Below are positions 63,349 to 64,000 of a stretch of 64,000 nucleotides of DNA, in pieces. Numbering within the stretch: position 1 is the stretch's first letter; each line of letters starts with the position of its first letter. The notes beneath the pieces are model-generated. The model had not been told where the DNA came from. It searched no databases and saw only the letters and a list, made by a program, of their open reading frames with translations. The position numbers and the translations under genes are program-made. Source of the DNA: Odontesthes bonariensis (lineage: Eukaryota > Chordata > Actinopteri > Atheriniformes > Atherinopsidae); NCBI RefSeq assembly GCF_027942865.1, contig NC_134526.1:9766284-9830283 (forward strand), given 5' to 3'.

Positions 63349-64000
63349 GTATGACATCATTACCCTGTGGATGTAGGCAGAGGACAGTTGAATGTGTGTT
63401 TCAGGCATGCAGTAAGTTCTGAAAACACAAATCCACTGGCCAACCTACTTACTCTGTACTGAAACCATGAGCAAATGAGGAGATTTGTAGAGAAACCTTA
63501 AAGGGCAGTTTTACACTTTAGGATGCATGATATTCATTGATTTACTAATAGTTGATAACTTACTAATACTGATGAGCCATCAATGAGAACAACTTTTGAG
63601 TTGCCTGGTTGTTGAAAAATCTTAGCTCAACATTACATTATTCTTGTATTTGTAGTCAGAGAGACTTCTCCAATGGACTGCCTGGCTGCTTTGGAAAGCA
63701 GCTCCAGGACATTCTGGCCAAAATACACAAACTGCATGTTAACCCTGCATAAATGTTGACAGTGCAAACTAAAACACTGTTATCCAAATACTTGTCAAAC
63801 ATGAAAAATCACAAGAATTAAGATTCAAAGCAATACTTTGACATTTTGGTAAATACGCAACTATCTTTCTGGTGCGGTTAGATAGTTAGAATAATGATCT
63901 GTGCACAAGTCGTGAAATGTCATCAACAAGGACCTCAGGGGCGCCTTTACTCATATGTTCACAGCAAACATTACGATAAAGAGTTGGCTATAACTATAGG
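63349..64000 (+). other. stac2: Start of stac2 intron 5
   Basis: Begins with donor GTATGA after the codons for SPTRSL, where mammalian STAC2 continues with SERDE. No further exon is recognised before the window ends. Confidence 0.7.

Overview
This is a vertebrate nuclear window, almost certainly from a teleost (percomorph-like) fish. It has split genes with GT-AG introns, long AT-rich introns, CA/GT microsatellites and typical fish transposon debris. Nothing in it looks prokaryotic, viral or organellar. Three protein-coding genes could be assembled exon by exon, and every exon junction keeps the reading frame.

Layout. 1-6.9 kb: no gene, but candidate conserved regulatory blocks and a 39-bp palindrome built around two AAAATGG cores. 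7.4-23.25 kb, minus strand: cdk12, 14 coding exons, 1357 codons, coding for the transcription-elongation kinase CDK12. 23.3-27.1 kb: the intergenic stretch between two divergent genes. 27.15-40.5 kb, plus strand: fbxl20, 15 coding exons, 436 codons, an F-box/leucine-rich-repeat ubiquitin-ligase receptor, with a probable 3 kb 3' UTR. 43.9-45.5 kb: a DNA transposon interrupted by a 975-bp 5'-truncated non-LTR retrotransposon with a 53-bp target-site duplication. 48.07 kb to beyond the right edge, plus strand: stac2, five coding exons seen (N-terminal region, C1 domain and linker); the SH3 exons lie outside. A candidate alternative last exon with its own polyadenylation signal sits in stac2 intron 4.

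The order and strands cdk12(-), fbxl20(+), stac2(+) match the mammalian block (human 17q12) after inversion, except that med1, which lies between CDK12 and FBXL20 in mammals, is missing. The proteins act in separate processes: Pol II CTD phosphorylation, SCF ubiquitylation, and calcium-channel adaptor function. Their adjacency is inherited synteny, not an operon.

Most notable: two introns with GC-AG borders (cdk12 last intron, stac2 intron 1), an in-frame 9-nt tandem acceptor on the cdk12 GC intron with a readthrough stop and poly(A) signal behind its donor, the stac2 alternative terminal exon, the nested retroelement, and a 372-bp fold-back element whose core is a 177-bp near-perfect hairpin. 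I found no evidence of a wholly new multi-gene system.
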